Below are positions 51,251-58,557 of a DNA stretch of 64,000 nucleotides, one piece after another. Position numbers and translations under genes: made by a program. The notes below the pieces were generated by a model, which did not search any database, had not been told where the DNA came from, and saw nothing but the letters and a program-made list of their open reading frames with translations. This DNA is from UBA935 sp031556725. Its GTDB lineage: Bacteria > Bacillota > Clostridia > Lachnospirales > Lachnospiraceae. How positions within the stretch are numbered: position 1 is the first letter of the stretch; each line of letters starts with the position of its first letter. The DNA lies in the NCBI GenBank assembly GCA_031556725.1, contig JAVBSL010000004.1, positions 150,849 through 214,848 of the forward strand, written 5' to 3'.

Positions 51251-52642
51251 TTAAAAAAAATCTACATAGTCCACTTGATTGTCAATAGTTAGGTGTATTT
51301 CTGTAATCATATTGCGCCAATATGCCTGTCGCTTTTCTTGGGTAAGAGTATTATACATCGCTCTAAAATCCTGTTCGAACATAGTCTTGGCGCTTTGAGC
51401 TTTTTTTACAGGAGTAATCTGTACCACGGTTAATTCTTTAAGTTCGTTTTCCAATTTTTCATATTCTGTTTCATAATAATCAAAAGAAACCCGCCCTTTT
51501 TGAAATAAAAGATTAAGCCGACTGAGTTCATCTTTAATCTTCGAAGCAGTCCTGGCACCTTGTTTCATTTTCACTTTTTCGGCTTGTATTTCTGAACGAA
51601 TTAAAAATTTTTCGTATTCCCTTTCTAAGTTAGCCAGAAGATAATCTTCAAGTAAATTTTGACTCATTCTATGTGTATATGTGCAGATGTGGTCAATAAG
51701 GGCACGATTGCATCTGTAATAACAGTAGGTACGCTTTTCGCCAGTCTTACGGTTGATGATGGAAGCGCAGCCAGTGCCGACCAGTTTTTGACCGCAAAGA
51801 GGGCATCGCATCAGGCCGGTAAACAGATAAATACGTCCCGATCGGGTACTTTTGATGTTGTTTTGCGATATAGATTGTATCTTTGCCCATTCTTCTTCAG
51901 TCAGGTAAGCAGGGCAGTAGTCTGATCCGCGGTATTTTCCAATATAAAACTCACTTGATAACATGGTACGTAGCTGCGTATACGAAAAATCAATGCCAAA
52001 AGTATCCTGGATATGTATAACGGTTTGCTTCTTTTTTTGATATTTCATAAAGTAGCGAAAGAATTCTTCCACAATCGGAGCGGTATCTTCATCCTTCACC
52101 ATCTTTTTTTGACCATCTACTTCACCGATTTTATAACCCAGGGGCATATTTGCCTCACCCCACACAAGTCTTTTGTTCCGGATCATATTATCAACGGTAA
52201 ATTTAATTCTTTCAGAGGTGGTATCCACTTCGTTCTGGCCGATAGAAAGCATTATATTTAGGTTCAGCCGTCCATCTCTGGTATCCATGTTGATATTTGG
52301 TTCGGCGGTGGCAATCCAGGTTACTTGATGTGCATCCAAGATTTCCTGAACCTTGTAGAAGTCCGCAACACTACGAAACCATCTATCCATCTTCCAGAAG
52401 ATGATCGTGTCGATTTCTCCGCGCTTTACAGATGCAAGCAACGCATGGATAGCCTTACGCTTTTTAAGCTCCTTACGGGCCGTCTGGCCTTCATCAGCAT
52501 ATATACCTACAACCACCATGTCGTGATCAGCAGCGTAGGTTTCAAGATATTCTCTTTGAGCCTGTAGGGATTTTCCGTACATGGCCTGTTCTGCTGTAGA
52601 CACCCGGATATAGATTGCACAGCGTTTTAGTTTTTCAGACAT
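51251..52642 (-). CDS. Large serine recombinase (integrase)
   Basis: A 463-residue site-specific recombinase. Resolvase domain at 1-150 with the nucleophile Ser in CAIYIRVSTAEQAMYGKSLQAQ and DEGQTARKELKKRKAIHALLASVKRG, IIFWKMDRWFRS; recombinase domain at about 160-260; zinc ribbon CPLCGQKLVGTGC...YRCNR...HICTYT; coiled coil at about 350-410. The start is ATG 52642, six bases after GGAGG; an upstream in-frame ATG lacks a site. It catalyses integration and excision between attP and attB, and its 3' end abuts the target gene break, so attL lies next to its stop codon. Confidence 0.92.
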   Translation of the reverse strand: MSEKLKRCAIYIRVSTAEQAMYGKSLQAQREYLETYAADHDMVVVGIYADEGQTARKELKKRKAIHALLASVKRGEIDTIIFWKMDRWFRSVADFYKVQEILDAHQVTWIATAEPNINMDTRDGRLNLNIMLSIGQNEVDTTSERIKFTVDNMIRNKRLVWGEANMPLGYKIGEVDGQKKMVKDEDTAPIVEEFFRYFMKYQKKKQTVIHIQDTFGIDFSYTQLRTMLSSEFYIGKYRGSDYCPAYLTEEEWAKIQSISQNNIKSTRSGRIYLFTGLMRCPLCGQKLVGTGCASIINRKTGEKRTYCYYRCNRALIDHICTYTHRMSQNLLEDYLLANLEREYEKFLIRSEIQAEKVKMKQGARTASKIKDELSRLNLLFQKGRVSFDYYETEYEKLENELKELTVVQITPVKKAQSAKTMFEQDFRAMYNTLTQEKRQAYWRNMITEIHLTIDNQVDYVDFF

Positions 52643-52685
52643 AATTATCCTCCAGTATATTTTATTACGATTGGACATAAAAATG

Positions 52686-52706
52686 CCCGGTTGCAAATAA
52701 ACCGGG
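52686..52706 (-). terminator. Small terminator upstream of the recombinase
   Basis: CCCGGTT and AACCGGG pair with a 7-base loop; on the minus strand it is followed by CATTTTTATG. It would stop minus-strand transcripts before the recombinase gene. Confidence 0.6.
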
Positions 52707-52741
52707 AGGATGATAGAATAATAATGTAAAATATTGGTATA

Positions 52742-52796
52742 TCATCCTTGGTATATCGACTGGACCGTTCCTGTTTGCCGACAGGGGCGGTTTTTA
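52742..52796. repeat. 55-base direct repeat, copy 1
   Basis: Identical over all 55 bases to 53588-53642 (begins TCATCCTTGGTATATCGACT). The right half forms a hairpin (CCGTTCCTGT with ACAGGGGCGG) followed on the plus strand by T5. It lies directly downstream of a minus-strand gene. Confidence 0.95.
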
Positions 52797-52797
52797 A

Positions 52798-53412
52798 TTA
52801 CAATTCAATTGATTCGGCTACAGTATTCTCACGTCCAATGCTAAATTCGTTTACGAATTTTCTAACAACACCTGGTGAGGTTGACATATCGAATCCTATA
52901 TATTGGACTTCATTATCTTTTTTATAGGTAATAATCAAATAGTAATGTGTTGTTTTTGTTTTTTTCTCTTGCGTGCGACCGCCTATAATGGCACCAACGG
53001 GTCCAAATAGAACACCGCCTGCGACTGCCCCTCCAATGCTTGAAGTATATTGTTTTTGAATTTCGACATCTGTTTTAACGCACATATTTAAAATTTTTTG
53101 GTCATTCAATGTAAGTTCCATATTATTTCCTGTTATCTTGATGCCATCTGTTTGTAAATGAATAAGGCAGAAAATACCTTCTGCAAAAGGTAAACCATTT
53201 ATATGCTTGCCGCCAATAGATAATGGTCTACGCTTCTTTCGTTTTGGTTTAAATATATTTATTACAATTAACGCGGCAATGATTAAGAAAATAATAGCCA
53301 ACCATATATTATTTCGTGCAGTAGTGTCATTGGCACTTGGAATAAGTAGTATGGCAAGAAAAATCATAAAAAGCGCACAGCAAGCCTTTAGAACATTCAA
53401 TACAGTTTTCAT
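52798..53412 (-). CDS. Two-helix membrane protein with glycine-zipper motif
   Basis: A 204-residue protein: two hydrophobic helices (LKACCALFMIFLAILLIP and IWLAIIFLIIAALIVINIF), a basic loop, then a cytoplasmic beta-rich region that contains the glycine zipper SSIGGAVAGGVLFGPVGAIIGGR, followed by YYLIITYKKDNEVQYIGFD. Relatives that I know usually start with a zinc ribbon (MSLxKCPECGKEIS...). Here that part is separated: it is encoded by the small frame just upstream (53409-53516), whose stop overlaps this start. Function unknown; found in mobile islands. Confidence 0.7.
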   Translation of the reverse strand: MKTVLNVLKACCALFMIFLAILLIPSANDTTARNNIWLAIIFLIIAALIVINIFKPKRKKRRPLSIGGKHINGLPFAEGIFCLIHLQTDGIKITGNNMELTLNDQKILNMCVKTDVEIQKQYTSSIGGAVAGGVLFGPVGAIIGGRTQEKKTKTTHYYLIITYKKDNEVQYIGFDMSTSPGVVRKFVNEFSIGRENTVAESIEL

Positions 53413-53516
53413 AAATAACCCCTCCCCATTTTAAGATAAGTTTTTGAATTCAACGGATACTCTGTTACCATACAAAAGATTTCTTTTCCGCATTCGCGGC
53501 ATTTTACTAAGGACAT
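53409..53516 (-). CDS. 35-residue zinc-ribbon fragment
   Basis: ATG 53516 follows GGGGAGGACCAAAT and encodes MSLVKCRECGKEIF then 21 unrelated residues, ending TGA at 53411-53409 that overlaps the next start by four bases. The opening is that of zinc-ribbon proteins, but only one CxxC pair is left. I think that this is a remnant or a split-off N-terminus of the downstream gene, still with a working translation signal. Confidence 0.6.
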   Translation of the reverse strand: MSLVKCRECGKEIFCMVTEYPLNSKTYLKMGRGYL

Positions 53517-53520
53517 ATTT

Positions 53521-53555
53521 GGTCCTCCCCTCTTAGTTTGAAATTAATAGTCACC
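53521..53555 (-). promoter_or_regulatory. Shared leader motif, copy A
   Basis: On the minus strand GTGACTATTAATTTCAAACT then AAGAGGGGAGG, in front of the small zinc-ribbon gene. TTGCTT 17 bases before TATTAA fits a promoter. The same leader is in front of the genes at 55559 and 56655. Confidence 0.6.
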
Positions 53556-53587
53556 TTATATTAATCAAGCAAAATACTTGAAGAATG

Positions 53588-53642
53588 TCATCCTTGGTAT
53601 ATCGACTGGACCGTTCCTGTTTGCCGACAGGGGCGGTTTTTA
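53588..53642. repeat. 55-base direct repeat, copy 2
   Basis: Exact copy of 52742-52796, positioned at the 3' end of the dinD gene. Together the copies flank a cassette with the zinc-ribbon fragment and the glycine-zipper protein. Confidence 0.95.
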
Positions 53643-54542
53643 TTGATTATCTGATAGGCCTTTTTGCTCTCGCTCTATTTGCTTGATGCTTTTAGGCGGT
53701 GTAGGCAAATCTTCTGGCATTGTGCCACCCAATTCATGGATAGTTTGGCGCACTTTTTTTCCTACCTCGTAATGTATTTGGTTGGCCTGTTCTCTATCAA
53801 CTTCGCTTTCCCTCCTAAGTTTTTCCTCTGTTTGTGTTGCGCGAAAGAGGTTTGCCGCAAGTTCAGTGCTTCCCATATGATCAAGGATATCTTGGCTTTT
53901 TTTCAAACCTTTCCTTTCGTGAATATCTTTTCTAGTCAATCCACCGTAAAGCCCTTGATACCCTTTGTTTTGAAAGATGGCATATTCGAGTGGCTCTTTG
54001 ATTCCGACATTATTGGCGGCTTCTGCAAGTGATTTATTATGTGTTTTCATTTCATGGCGAATAGCAAGGCGTTTTTTGTCTTCATCAAGGGAATCGTATG
54101 TATCGATTAATTCTTGTTGGCGCGTTTTTATCGCAAAATATGTTTGCCCAAGCGAAATTATCTTTTTTGAAACATCGCCATTCATAACAATTAAGTAACA
54201 AGCGTACCGGGTAAGCTGAAAACTTTTAAAGCCTCTTTGAGCACCAGAGCCGATTTGAACCATCTCGGTGACTTCACCGAAATGGTCTGAAATTTCATAC
54301 CCACTATTTTTACAGGATTCCATTGCCTTGAAGACAGTTAATTCAAAATTACGAAAGTCCTTATACTCAAGTGCCCGTGCCAATTCCCTGGCATACCAAA
54401 ATTCTTGACCATATTCATTTATATGCTTAATTGATTCGAACAAAGATTCAGTATAATTATTTTCTTCATCTTGCGATAAGGCCATTGACAGTACTCTATC
54501 ATGCAGGTTGCCTAACATTTCCTCAAATTCTTTATTGTTCAA
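53640..54542 (-). CDS. dinD: DNA damage-inducible protein D
   Basis: A 300-residue DinD-family protein. It opens with a BRO-N-like domain (INEYGQEFWYARELARALEYKDFRNFELTVFKAMESCKNSG) and continues with the DinD-typical part (QRGFKSFQLTRYACYLIVMNGDVSKKIISLGQTYFAIKTRQQEL; NKGYQGLYGGLTRKDIHERKGLKKSQDILDHMGSTELAANLFRATQTEEKL). The start is a TTG at 54542 with AGAGAGGG six bases upstream. In E. coli DinD inhibits RecA filament function; island-borne copies may modulate the SOS response. No clear LexA box is seen in the 48-base gap upstream. Confidence 0.88.
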   Translation of the reverse strand: MNNKEFEEMLGNLHDRVLSMALSQDEENNYTESLFESIKHINEYGQEFWYARELARALEYKDFRNFELTVFKAMESCKNSGYEISDHFGEVTEMVQIGSGAQRGFKSFQLTRYACYLIVMNGDVSKKIISLGQTYFAIKTRQQELIDTYDSLDEDKKRLAIRHEMKTHNKSLAEAANNVGIKEPLEYAIFQNKGYQGLYGGLTRKDIHERKGLKKSQDILDHMGSTELAANLFRATQTEEKLRRESEVDREQANQIHYEVGKKVRQTIHELGGTMPEDLPTPPKSIKQIEREQKGLSDNQ

Positions 54543-54590
54543 TTAATTCCCTCTCTTCTCGCTCGGTGTTGACGCACTGGGCGGTTTTGT

Positions 54591-55559
54591 TTATTTTATC
54601 ATTTCCTCGCCATTAATGATTAAAGAGATGATGTTATCATACTTAATCAAGAATTGAAAATCACTTCGAATTTCTGCACCGAAACCATTTTGAGAATCCA
54701 CATATGATTGAACTACAATTCCCTCATTGTTTTTGAAAATTGCCCATTCATAAATATTAGGATATTTTGCTGTTGATGGAGAAACTAATATTTCGTTCAT
54801 AACTTCTTTACACTTATATTGATAATCTGATTTTTCATCTAAGGACAAAATTAAATTTCCAAAATAAGTTTGATCATATGTTATTTTTATGGTATCCAAT
54901 TTTTTGTTGGTAACATCAATATCAGGAAACCATATTTCATCAATGCCATTGCAAACTATTTGATATTTTAAAGCAACCCCAGTATCTATTATTTTAGTTA
55001 TATCTCTGGAAGTTTCTACACCGAGCATGGTAAATAGAGACTCATTATCATTATAGCTAAAGCTCTCATCATTTATGTCATTATATTTTGGAGAGTTAAT
55101 TGTTAGCCGCACCACTTTATCATCCATAAACATAAACTCATATCTATGCTTATCATATGAATAGGTTGAAGTAAGATAAGTATCTACGCCAGTATCAAAA
55201 TCCCAATCCTCTGTCTCTTCGGGTTCCCCCATAATTTCAATCAATTTGTCAGGTGCGATTTGGCTAAATTGTGTTACATCAAGAATAATTTCTGTTTGAG
55301 ATTGTGACTCTGATACAGAAGTAGAATTAGTTTCCGTGGTATTTTTAGGGGAAAACTGGCTCCCAATAAAATACACTAATACTATAACAATTAAAATAGG
55401 AACAATGGGACCTCGCCTCTTCACTGGCGGAAAGGAGTCTCCTGAAGAGATGTTATTACCATTCCCATCAATTACCGTTTTACATTTTCGGCAACGCCAC
55501 ACCCTTAGATTGCCGACTTTTACTTGAGCCATATAGTTTCCACAATTTTCACATTTCAT
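54591..55559 (-). CDS. Zinc-ribbon membrane-anchored protein of unknown function
   Basis: A 322-residue protein. An N-terminal zinc ribbon (CENCGNYMAQVKVGNLRVWRCRKC, two CxxC pairs), one membrane helix (IVPILIVIVLVYFIG, about 50-66), a Thr/Ser-rich linker, then an outside domain that starts like a SmpA/OmlA-type lipoprotein-like module (APDKLIEIMGEPEETEDWDF). I do not recognise the rest. It has the shared leader motif upstream of ATG 55559 with AGAGGGGC as the ribosome site. Possibly senses or modifies the cell surface; function unknown. Confidence 0.65.
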   Translation of the reverse strand: MKCENCGNYMAQVKVGNLRVWRCRKCKTVIDGNGNNISSGDSFPPVKRRGPIVPILIVIVLVYFIGSQFSPKNTTETNSTSVSESQSQTEIILDVTQFSQIAPDKLIEIMGEPEETEDWDFDTGVDTYLTSTYSYDKHRYEFMFMDDKVVRLTINSPKYNDINDESFSYNDNESLFTMLGVETSRDITKIIDTGVALKYQIVCNGIDEIWFPDIDVTNKKLDTIKITYDQTYFGNLILSLDEKSDYQYKCKEVMNEILVSPSTAKYPNIYEWAIFKNNEGIVVQSYVDSQNGFGAEIRSDFQFLIKYDNIISLIINGEEMIK

Positions 55560-55565
55560 ATTTAG

Positions 55566-55598
55566 AGCCCCTCTCTTTTTGTGTGAAATTAATAGTTA
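55566..55598 (-). promoter_or_regulatory. Shared leader motif, copy B
   Basis: On the minus strand AACTATTAATTTCACACAAA then AGAGAGGGGC, before the zinc-ribbon gene at 55559. It overlaps the stop of the preceding nuclease-like gene. Confidence 0.6.
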
Positions 55599-56655
55599 AT
55601 CACTTATGTATCGCATAGCAATAGCGATTATTTCATTTTTATATTTATATATATCGTTCAGAGTTTCAAGAGGATATTTTACAAACGTTTTGTCCTCATT
55701 AGGTAATTGGATTTGTTTTTTCTTTGCATCAAGAAACATTCGGCAAATGGGCTTTCTATTATTATCTTGATACAATATACTGAAGTAGCTTTCAGTGTCC
55801 CTATGTGCAATATCCCTTACATCAACAACTCCAGCGAGTAATCCTCTGACAATATAAAAGGATTCTATTTCTTCAGGAGTAGTTATGACTTTACTTTCAT
55901 GTACTTCTTCGACAACGGCGCCATCTTCCTTTTCTTTTGCATTTTCAGTCTTTAGAGCAGAAGAAATCTTTTGATTCATAATTTCATTAATAAATGAACT
56001 AAAAGATTTCTTGACAATGGGCTTAAACTTATCGACAATTTTTTGATTCTTTTGTCCTTCGTAAATGTCTGCTAATAAAAATCGGGTAAAATCATCAGAG
56101 GGATCTTCAAGTTCGGTTGCTAATGCCTCCTTTATAAGGTTGGTATACTTTAATTCGGAAGCTATGCTAAAAATTTTATCTTTATCAAAATTTGTTTTAC
56201 AGAACTTCTTTAATTCGTTAAGATGTATCTCTTTTAACTCCAACATATTAATTTCCAAAAAAGGAGTCAGATCCATTTTGTTGGACTCGTCTAAATCTGT
56301 GAAAAACTTATAAACTAAACCATTCGTGAGAATACCGAATTTAGCGGCTGTTGTACCAAAATAACGAAATAATTGAGAACCATGTTTATCTAAGGTATCC
56401 CCGCACCACTTGCACTCAATTAAAATAATTGGATCACCATTCTGTATAATAGCATAGTCCACTTTTCCCCCCTTTTTGATACCGACATCAGCAGTATACT
56501 CAGGACAGAACTCATTAGGATTAAAGACATCATATCCTAATATTTGAAAAAAATGGGACAATCATTGACATTTTGGTGGCTTCTTCAGTTGCGATACTCT
56601 CTTTTACAGATTTGATTCGTTCTGATAATTGTAATAAATCTTCGTTAAAACCCAT
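55596..56655 (-). pseudogene. HsdR-N-like restriction endonuclease, frameshifted
   Basis: Two minus-strand frames make one protein. ATG 56655 starts MGFNEDLLQLSERI..ATEEATKMSMIVPFF; a run of seven T (mRNA sense) then throws it out of frame, and the rest continues as QILGYDVFNPNEFCPEYTADVGIKKGGKVDYAIIQ. The second frame has the PD-(D/E)xK nuclease core: Asp in VDYAIIQNG and Glu-x-Lys in IILIECKW, typical of type I restriction R-subunit N-terminal domains found as stand-alone proteins of about 350 residues. One T less would restore the frame. Either a fresh inactivation or a site of slippage. No methylase or specificity gene is nearby. Confidence 0.82.
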
Positions 56656-56660
56656 AAATA

Positions 56661-56693
56661 CCCCCCTCTTCTTGTGTGAGATTAATAGTTACT
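56661..56693 (-). promoter_or_regulatory. Shared leader motif, copy C
   Basis: On the minus strand GTAACTATTAATCTCACACA then AGAAGAGGGGGG, before the frameshifted nuclease gene. Confidence 0.6.
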
Positions 56694-56720
56694 TTATTCA
56701 AACACAAAACTCAAAGAAAA

Positions 56721-57077
56721 TCAACTTTTTTTAATAAATATGTCAACGAAATTCCAGAACTTTTCTTTTTCTTTCGGATTCAAATTCCAATAATCTATAA
56801 TAGCCTGCTTTGCTCTTGGATCGCTTATGTCAATTTTTGAAACGATGGCTGTGTACTCGTCATATTCCAGATGGTTCCGCATTTCACCTTCACCTGTACG
56901 GAGCCAATTCTCATTAATATCAAACTCACGACAAATAGATGAAATGACTACATTTGAGGGTTCTCTTCTGCCCGTTTCATAACCCGTTATAGTATTTTGA
57001 ACCGTTCCTAAACGCTTTGCAAACTCTTCCTGTGTCAAACCTAGCGCTTTTCTTGCCTGTTTTATTCGGGTATTCAA
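56721..57077 (-). CDS. cI-like XRE repressor
   Basis: A 118-residue repressor with an N-terminal HTH_3 domain (MNTRIKQARKALGLTQEEFAKRLGTVQNTITGYETGRREPS) and a short C-terminal helical region (NENWLRTGEGEMRNH is the phage-repressor phrase). The start is TTG 57077, seven bases after GGAGG; an in-frame ATG at 57104 lies in the -10 box of the gene's promoter and cannot be the start. It is divergent from a string of small phage-like genes, with overlapping operator sites between. Confidence 0.88.
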   Translation of the reverse strand: MNTRIKQARKALGLTQEEFAKRLGTVQNTITGYETGRREPSNVVISSICREFDINENWLRTGEGEMRNHLEYDEYTAIVSKIDISDPRAKQAIIDYWNLNPKEKEKFWNFVDIFIKKS

Positions 57078-57102
57078 AAAATCACCTCCATTCTGTAAAT
57101 CC

Positions 57103-57130
57103 ATACTAACAAAGAAAATCGCATTGTCAA
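57103..57130 (-). promoter_or_regulatory. Promoter of the cI-like gene
   Basis: On the minus strand TTGACA (57130-57125), a 16-base spacer, TAGTAT (57108-57103). The half-operator ATCGCAT (57118-57124) sits right behind the -35 box. Confidence 0.75.
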
Positions 57131-57141
57131 CAAATCCTATA

Positions 57142-57170
57142 TTGACAAAAACTCCAATGCGATATAAATA
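57142..57170 (+). promoter_or_regulatory. Rightward promoter of the small-gene operon
   Basis: TTGACA at 57142-57147, a 17-base spacer, TAAATA at 57165-57170, overlapped by the operator palindrome. It would drive 57214 onward. Confidence 0.75.
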
Positions 57171-57177
57171 ATCGCAT
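57157..57177. promoter_or_regulatory. Operator palindrome of the cI-like repressor
   Basis: ATGCGAT-7-ATCGCAT, a perfect inverted repeat, with a third half-site ATCGCAT at 57118-57124. It covers the -10 box of the rightward promoter. Confidence 0.7.
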
Positions 57178-57213
57178 AGGCAATAAAGAATAGAAAAAAA
57201 GGAGATAGAAAGG

Positions 57214-57426
57214 ATGAAAGATAAAAAACCGCAAATCGCTTTGGTGATTGTGATAACGGTTCTTTCCTTTAATCAGGTAGTTGACTCATATCATGATTAT
57301 CAATTTCGGTGTCAACTTCGGACTCAATATTCTGAGATTCTTCAAAGCAATTTGGACATACTGGAATCTCAAAATCAGATAATAACGATTCTTGAGTTAA
57401 TTCCGGAGATTCTAAAAATTGACTAA
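57214..57426 (+). CDS. Small protein with N-terminal helix, first gene of rightward operon
   Basis: A 70-residue protein. AAGGAGATAGAAAGG precedes ATG 57214. It has a hydrophobic segment at 8-23 (IALVIVITVLSFNQVV) and a helical remainder. I do not recognise it. It is the first gene behind the repressor-controlled promoter, the place of Cro or small early genes, but it has no helix-turn-helix. Confidence 0.6.
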   Translation: MKDKKPQIALVIVITVLSFNQVVDSYHDYQFRCQLRTQYSEILQSNLDILESQNQIITILELIPEILKID

Positions 57427-57476
57427 CAGCTTCATATACTTTTTCAATATAAATGGAGAGGAAGGAGGCCTGTAAA

Positions 57477-57653
57477 ATGCAGCTCTCAGACGAAGGCATA
57501 AAGAATATAGGACAGTGGGCAGATGAAAACAAAGATGTAAAATTAATGTTTTTAGTGTTAATCCTGCAAGAGTTAAGAGGAATTAGAACATTATTGGAAG
57601 AAAAGCAGAAGCCCGGTGATGGCGGCAATGATGGAACCCAAGGCACCAACTAA
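57477..57653 (+). CDS. Small hypothetical protein
   Basis: A 58-residue protein (MQLSDEGIKNIGQWADENKD, then a hydrophobic LMFLVLILQELRGI and a Gly-rich tail). GGAAGGAGG lies eight bases before ATG 57477. Its last 63 bases overlap the 3' end of a minus-strand gene. Not recognised. Confidence 0.5.
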   Translation: MQLSDEGIKNIGQWADENKDVKLMFLVLILQELRGIRTLLEEKQKPGDGGNDGTQGTN

Positions 57654-57788
57654 GGTGATTATGAGCATGATGGTATTATCTTTTTTCTGTTTTCTTTCTT
57701 GTTCTTTTAAATAACGAATTACCTTTGTTGATTCATCTAAACAAGAATCCATCAATGCTTCTCTTAAATCATCATCAAGTTTTGCCAT
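57591..57788 (-). CDS. Small single-helix membrane protein
   Basis: A 65-residue protein on the opposite strand: acidic helix (MAKLDDDLREALMDSCLDE), a basic segment, then one hydrophobic C-terminal helix (TIMLIITLVGALGSIIAAITGLLLFF). AAAGGAG precedes ATG 57788. The upstream extension of the frame has no start site. It overlaps the tail of the 57477 gene. The shape is like tail-anchored small island proteins or holin-like toxins, but function is unknown. Confidence 0.6.
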   Translation of the reverse strand: MAKLDDDLREALMDSCLDESTKVIRYLKEQERKQKKDNTIMLIITLVGALGSIIAAITGLLLFFQ

Positions 57789-57888
57789 AGCTATTTCTCC
57801 TTTACGTTCTTGGAGAAATTGTAACATATAAAAATATGTTTTGAAAAGAAAAACCATCAAAATATCAATCAGAAAGCGAGGTGAGGTT

Positions 57889-58065
57889 ATGAGTAGAAAA
57901 AAAGTAAGAGAAGATCCGTACATCGGAACGGATAAGTTAGTTGCATTGATTAATTCATCCACAGAGCTTGAAAAGGGTCTTGCCTTTGCATATCTAGCAG
58001 GAACCAGAAACAGCAGAATCTGTGCTGAAGGTGAAAAGGAAGAAAATCAGCTCCTAAATGCTTAA
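57889..58065 (+). CDS. Small hypothetical protein
   Basis: A 58-residue protein (MSRKKVREDPYIGTDKLVAL; then KGLAFAYLAGTRNSRI). GAGGTGAGG is just upstream of ATG 57889. The ELEKGLAFAYLAGTRNSR part is soluble and helical. Not recognised; phage-type small early protein by context. Confidence 0.55.
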   Translation: MSRKKVREDPYIGTDKLVALINSSTELEKGLAFAYLAGTRNSRICAEGEKEENQLLNA

Positions 58066-58133
58066 TATTGTGAAACAAGTACAACCAGTAACACATACAT
58101 TTTATTAATCAATCAGAAAGGCGGTGTAAGGTC

Positions 58134-58262
58134 TTGGATGAAAATAAGTTCAGAAATCTTGATATGGAAAAAGCAATAAGATTACTCTTCGACCTGCTCG
58201 CCGAGCAAAATGGTGTGAAGGTTACGGTAGAAATTGAACGGAAAGAGAAAGAACCGGCTTAA
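58134..58262 (+). CDS. 42-residue small protein
   Basis: A TTG start at 58134 behind AGGCGGTGTAAGG opens LDENKFRNLDMEKAIRLLFD and ends VTVEIERKEKEPA with TAA at 58260. Helix then beta strand, acidic/basic. Similar small proteins occur beside cI-like switches of Clostridia, where they are unnamed. Good ribosome site and compact spacing support it. Confidence 0.55.
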   Translation: MDENKFRNLDMEKAIRLLFDLLAEQNGVKVTVEIERKEKEPA

Positions 58263-58299
58263 GGCCGGAACCCCGGACAAGCCAGAAAGGAAAAAGCCT

Positions 58300-58491
58300 A
58301 TGACAACACATGAAGAAATAACAGCTGCCCTGCAGAAGTTAGGGGTAACGGAGGCAGAAACTATGGAAGATAAAAATTGCCCGTGGGGTGAATCCAATAA
58401 CTGCGAAGCGTGTTTGTACGAAAAATACAATAGAGACAAAAAATGGTATGAGTGCGGGCATCCAGAGCGGGAGAAGGTAGGAAAGGAATAA
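58300..58491 (+). CDS. Small cysteine-containing protein
   Basis: A 63-residue protein with four Cys (KNCPWGESNNCEACLYEKYN and ECGH), compatible with a small zinc site. AAAGGAAAAAGCCT precedes ATG 58300, 37 bases after the previous small gene. Not recognised. Confidence 0.55.
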   Translation: MTTHEEITAALQKLGVTEAETMEDKNCPWGESNNCEACLYEKYNRDKKWYECGHPEREKVGKE

Positions 58492-58557
58492 AATAAAAGG
58501 AGGACGAGCTTCCGGAAGATGCGCATATAAAAAGCACCTGACGAATCAGATGCGTTG

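Noticed and set aside
57104..57104. ATG 57104 as start of the cI-like repressor
   Set aside because: It falls in the -10 box of its own promoter; the TTG after GGAGG fits.
57269..57649. Minus-strand frame of 126 residues across the small early genes
   Set aside because: No ribosome site; it is a shadow of two plus-strand genes that do have them.
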